Below are positions 55,503-64,000 of a stretch of 64,000 nt of DNA, piece by piece; the first letter of the stretch is position 1; each line of letters starts with the position of its first letter. The notes beneath the pieces were generated by a model that saw only the letters and a program-made list of their open reading frames with translations, was not told the DNA's origin and did no database searches. The stretch spans positions 1 to 64,000 of the forward strand of contig CAJXGN010000009.1 of assembly GCA_913053875.1 (NCBI GenBank), read 5' to 3'. A program made the translations under genes and the position numbers. Source of the stretch: an uncultured Agromyces sp. (lineage in GTDB: Bacteria; Actinomycetota; Actinomycetes; Actinomycetales; Microbacteriaceae).

Positions 55503-56653
55503 GCGCCGACCTCCGCGCGCTCGACCGTGAACGACCTGCCGCCGACCTCGACCCGGGCGCCCCAGGCGAGCGACGTGCGCTCCCCGGCGGTCAGCGTCAC
55601 GGGCTCGCCGTCCGGCCCGCGCACCTCGGTGCCGTTGGTCGAGCCGCGGTCGGCGATCCAGAACCCCGACTCGTCGACGCCGAACGCGGCGTGCGTCTTC
55701 GAAATCTCCATGCGCGGGTCGTCGAGCGGCAGCAGCTGCCCCACCCGTTCGCCGGCCCTCGGCTCGGGCGCCCTGCCGAGCAGTCCGTCGCCGGTCACGT
55801 CGATGCGGCTGCCGTCGTCGAGCACGAGCACCGCGCCGATGCGGCCGTCTCCCGCCGGCCGGCCGTCTCCCGCAGGCGCGCCACCGAGCGCGGGCGGCAC
55901 CCACGCCTCGTCGGCGGCGGGCGCGGCGACCACACCCGAGGCGGACCTCGCCGCGGGGATGAACGCGGCCGAGCCCGGGGCATCCGTCGCCAGTGACGGC
56001 AGCGACTCGCGTCGGGTCGACGGCGCCGGGACGAGCGCGCGCCGCGCCTGCCGCACGGCCTTCGCGTCGGCGAGGTCGAGCGCGTGCCGCGCGTCGACCA
56101 GCCAGACCGAGCCGAGCCGGTCGAGCCAGCTCCGCCCGCGACGGGCCGGGTCCCAGAGGCCCGACGCGAACAGCAGCGCCGGCCCCAGCAGCGGCAGCAA
56201 CGACCACGACAGCCAGAGCACCGTGGCGCGCCAGGTGATGCGCCAGAAGCCCGGGCGGCCGAAGGTGACCACGCTCACGCTGCGCAGCCCCGCGCTCGCC
56301 TTGCCCGCGGTCACGCCGCGCCGCCCGTGCAGGATGAGCTGCACCAGCCCGAACACCGCGAGCAGCACCTGGCTGACGAGCACGAGCACGAACGGCAGCA
56401 CCAGGTCGGACGGGGCGGCAGCGGATGCCTCGCCCAGCGCGACCGGCAGCAGCACGCGCAACAGCAGCACCGCCCCGACGACTCCCGGGGCGGCGAGCAC
56501 CGACCAGATCGTCGCGTCGAGCGCGAACGCGAGCACGCGACGGCCGGTGGGCGCCGACCGCACGCCGAGCACGTCGGCGTCGTGGAGGTCCGCGATGCCG
56601 CCGGCGCTCGTGCCGGGCTCGCGGACGACTGCGGCCTGTGGGGTGACGCTCAC
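55499..56653 (-). CDS. RDD-family membrane protein with C-terminal FHA domain
   Basis: A 384-residue protein from GTG 56653, which has AGGAAGGA six bases upstream; ATG 56716 would add 21 residues with a poor ribosome site. An RDD domain lies near the N-terminus (GRRVLAFALDATI, then RRGVTAGKASAGLRSV), with four membrane helices. A 100-residue polar linker leads to an FHA domain (about 285-384: LLGRAPEPR, ISKTHAAF, STNGTEV) that binds phosphothreonine. It is coupled to the ATPase by ATGA, and both carry FHA domains, pointing to control by a Ser/Thr kinase encoded elsewhere. Confidence 0.88.
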   Translation of the reverse strand: MSVTPQAAVVREPGTSAGGIADLHDADVLGVRSAPTGRRVLAFALDATIWSVLAAPGVVGAVLLLRVLLPVALGEASAAAPSDLVLPFVLVLVSQVLLAVFGLVQLILHGRRGVTAGKASAGLRSVSVVTFGRPGFWRITWRATVLWLSWSLLPLLGPALLFASGLWDPARRGRSWLDRLGSVWLVDARHALDLADAKAVRQARRALVPAPSTRRESLPSLATDAPGSAAFIPAARSASGVVAAPAADEAWVPPALGGAPAGDGRPAGDGRIGAVLVLDDGSRIDVTGDGLLGRAPEPRAGERVGQLLPLDDPRMEISKTHAAFGVDESGFWIADRGSTNGTEVRGPDGEPVTLTAGERTSLAWGARVEVGGRSFTVERAEVGA

Positions 56654-56774
56654 GCCGGTTCCTTCCTCGTCGGCGCGGTCGCGCACCTCGATCGGGCGGC
56701 GCGCACGCACCTGCATCCGAGGAGAACACCTCGCGGGCTCGCCGTCGATGGGGAGCGGTCACCACCGGACTCCC

Positions 56775-56780
56775 ACCCTA
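56775..56780 (-). promoter_or_regulatory. Possible -10 of the secretion locus
   Basis: TAGGGT (56780-56775) on the minus strand fits TANNNT and lies about 120 bases before the RDD-FHA start. No -35 match supports it. Confidence 0.25.
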
Positions 56781-56829
56781 CGTGCGACGGAGCCCCTCGG
56801 CTGCGCGACCGCGACGCGCCGTGGACAGA

Positions 56830-56864
56830 CGGATGCCGCGGGCGGCGGCCGCCCGCGGCATCCG
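56830..56864 (-). terminator. Terminator-like hairpin of the GCGGATGCCGC type
   Basis: A perfect 17-bp stem (CGGATGCCGCGGGCGGC at 56830-56846 with 56848-56864) around a single base lies 10 bases past the stop of the 56875-57855 gene. It may end that transcript, and it shares its core with the hairpins at 31931 and 44288. Confidence 0.7.
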
Positions 56865-56874
56865 GAACCTGCGC

Positions 56875-57855
56875 TCAGGGACGCGTGAGCTGCGGCCCCG
56901 CCGCGAGCTGGCGGTCGTACTCCTCGTACGCCGCCCGGTTGCGCGCGGTGACGGTGCGGCCGCGCGCGGCCACCCACGCACCGAACCAGAGCGTCACCTC
57001 GCGCGCGAAGACGCCCGCGAGAATGGCGCGCGGGTCGAGCCAGCGCGCCGCGACGAAGTCGCCCACCTCGGCAGAGGTGAGGTTCCAGGCCTCGCCGAGC
57101 AGCGCGCCGCCGACGTACGAGAAGTACACGACGATGCCGACCAGCAGGCCGAAGACCGCGTACGCCCACCAGCCGTTCCGGTTGACGATCGCCGCGAGCA
57201 GGATGAACGAGAGGAAGAAGACGAGCACGGGCACCCAGAACGCCGGGTGGCCGAGGAACTGCAGGAACGCGTCGATCGGCGCCGCCGTCGAGCCCTGCAC
57301 GAAGACCAGCAGGTAGCCGGCGAGCGCGTACAGCGCGGCGAACGCGACCGTCGCGATGAGGCCGACGAGCACGCCGAAGCCGCGGTTGCCCCGCGGACGC
57401 GGCGGAGTGGGCGCCTGCACGTAGATCGCCCGCTGCTCGGGCTCGGCCGGCGGCGCCGGGGCTGCCGGAGCCACGGGTGCGGGGGGCTCGGTCGTGGGCG
57501 CCTCGTCGGCGGCCGGGACCTGCTCGGTCGAGGTCTCCGGCTCGACGGGCGCGGGTTCGGGCGCGGGTTCGGGCTCGTCGGCGGTGGCGCCGTCGGAGAC
57601 CGGCTCGTCCGCGGTGGCGGCATCGGGCGCCGGGTGCTCGGCCTGCGCCCGCTGCACGGCTGCGTCGAGCTCCGACGTGTCGGACTCCTGCGCGGTGTCG
57701 GCGGGCGGAGCCGGGGGCGCGGGCTGCTCCGACGTCGGTGCGGCGTCGGCTGGCGGGGCATCCGCACCCGTCGTCGTGTCGGTCTCACCGGTGTCGGCCT
57801 GCGGCGTGCTCGTGGGCTCGTCCTCGGGTCGAGATCCGGGCGTCGTGTCGCTCAT
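56875..57855 (-). CDS. Membrane protein with long acidic proline-rich N-terminus
   Basis: A 326-residue protein of unknown function. Residues 1-160 are low complexity (Pro, Ala, Glu, Thr, Asp; for example EPEPAPEPAPVEPETS) and must be cytosolic or disordered. Membrane helices follow at about 165-187, 205-228, 232-255 and possibly one more, then a basic C-terminus (RGRTVTARNRAAYEEYDRQ). ATG 57855 is preceded by GGAAGGGG and, further up, a TAGAGT -10-like hexamer (57902-57897). Terminator-like hairpins on both sides suggest a single-gene unit, so membership of the secretion locus is uncertain. Confidence 0.8.
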   Translation of the reverse strand: MSDTTPGSRPEDEPTSTPQADTGETDTTTGADAPPADAAPTSEQPAPPAPPADTAQESDTSELDAAVQRAQAEHPAPDAATADEPVSDGATADEPEPAPEPAPVEPETSTEQVPAADEAPTTEPPAPVAPAAPAPPAEPEQRAIYVQAPTPPRPRGNRGFGVLVGLIATVAFAALYALAGYLLVFVQGSTAAPIDAFLQFLGHPAFWVPVLVFFLSFILLAAIVNRNGWWAYAVFGLLVGIVVYFSYVGGALLGEAWNLTSAEVGDFVAARWLDPRAILAGVFAREVTLWFGAWVAARGRTVTARNRAAYEEYDRQLAAGPQLTRP

Positions 57856-57970
57856 GTGGCACCCCTTCCGGGCGCGCCGAGCGCCCCGTCGCGGTCACTC
57901 TAGCAACGCGAGCCGCCCTCAGCCGGACGGCGCGCACGGGTGTCGCGGGGCCGCTGGCCCGGCCCCGCCA

Positions 57971-58016
57971 GACACGACGAGGGCCCCGGATCGCTCCGGG
58001 GCCCTCGTCTCGTGTC
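57971..58016 (-). terminator. Terminator of rpoBC
   Basis: A long stem (CGAGGGCCCCGGA, loop TCGC, TCCGGGGCCCTCG), extended outward by GACACGA/TCGTGTC with a two-base bulge, begins eight bases past the rpoC stop on the minus strand. Confidence 0.85.
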
Positions 58017-58023
58017 GGCGTGA

Positions 58024-61920
<3,897 letters not shown>

Positions 61921-61963
61921 TTTCTCTCCTAGAGATTTCCTGAGGTTCTTCTATCGGCCTGGT

Positions 61964-64000
<2,037 letters not shown>

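Noticed and set aside
51252-56888. Plus-strand open frame of 1878 codons opposite the ATPase gene
   Set aside because: Its protein is Arg/Asp/Glu/His-rich with no domain and mirrors the third-position GC pattern of the true gene. Long antisense frames are normal in 70 percent GC DNA.
46167-57855. Mobile element or prophage origin of the secretion-like region
   Set aside because: No transposase, integrase, repeats at the ends or tRNA target was found and base composition matches the surroundings.

Overview
The window is high-GC (about 70 percent) DNA from an actinobacterium. The gene order (rpoB-rpoC, str operon, S10-spc-alpha ribosomal cluster, then truA-rplM-rpsI-glmM-coaA-glmS-acpS-alr-tsaE-tsaB-rimI-tsaD), the GTG/TTG starts and the GATGCC-rich sequence fit Microbacteriaceae best. 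A genus such as Agromyces is only a guess. Nearly every gene lies on the minus strand; coaA and the PRD regulator of the mannitol locus are the only clear plus-strand genes.

Region 1 (1-11785): two tandem small membrane proteins; a tightly overlapping set for t6A tRNA modification (tsaE, tsaB, tsaD), RimI acetylation, alanine racemase and AcpS; glmS divergent from coaA; then glmM, rpsI, rplM and truA. It links cell-wall precursor supply (GlmS, GlmM, Alr), CoA/ACP maturation and translation.

Region 2 (11832-18094): an OafA-type acyltransferase with a C-terminal SGNH domain, a tandem GNAT protein, then the alpha operon infA-rpmJ-rpsM-rpsK-rpoA-rplQ. No rpsD is present at its usual place.

Region 3 (18273-25991): a mannitol PTS module (mtlD, EIIA, EIICB, EI, HPr, a free EIIB-like protein) with a divergent PRD regulator. 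It sits between map and infA, inside what is usually an unbroken ribosomal-protein superoperon.

Region 4 (26037-38587): map, adk, secY and the spc and S10 operons. L15 carries a 105-residue Lys/Ala/Pro tail, and rpsN is absent between rplE and rpsH. Several intergenic hairpins occur here.

Region 5 (38588-45456): a structured S10 leader, a MurE-like ligase with an altered substrate motif, tuf, fusA, rpsG and rpsL, with a strong consensus promoter for the str operon.

Region 6 (45457-57855): the accessory-looking part. It holds a compact type VII secretion-like locus: an FHA-bearing EssC/EccC-type triple ATPase, an RDD-FHA membrane protein, two small WXG100-like helical proteins, a 406-residue candidate substrate, two small proteins of unknown function and membrane proteins. 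No recognisable EccB, EccD, EccE or mycosin is present. This is the best candidate for an undescribed system here.

Region 7 (58024-64000): rpoC and the 3' part of rpoB, which runs off the window.

I saw no tRNA, rRNA, CRISPR array, insertion sequence, integrase or prophage gene.
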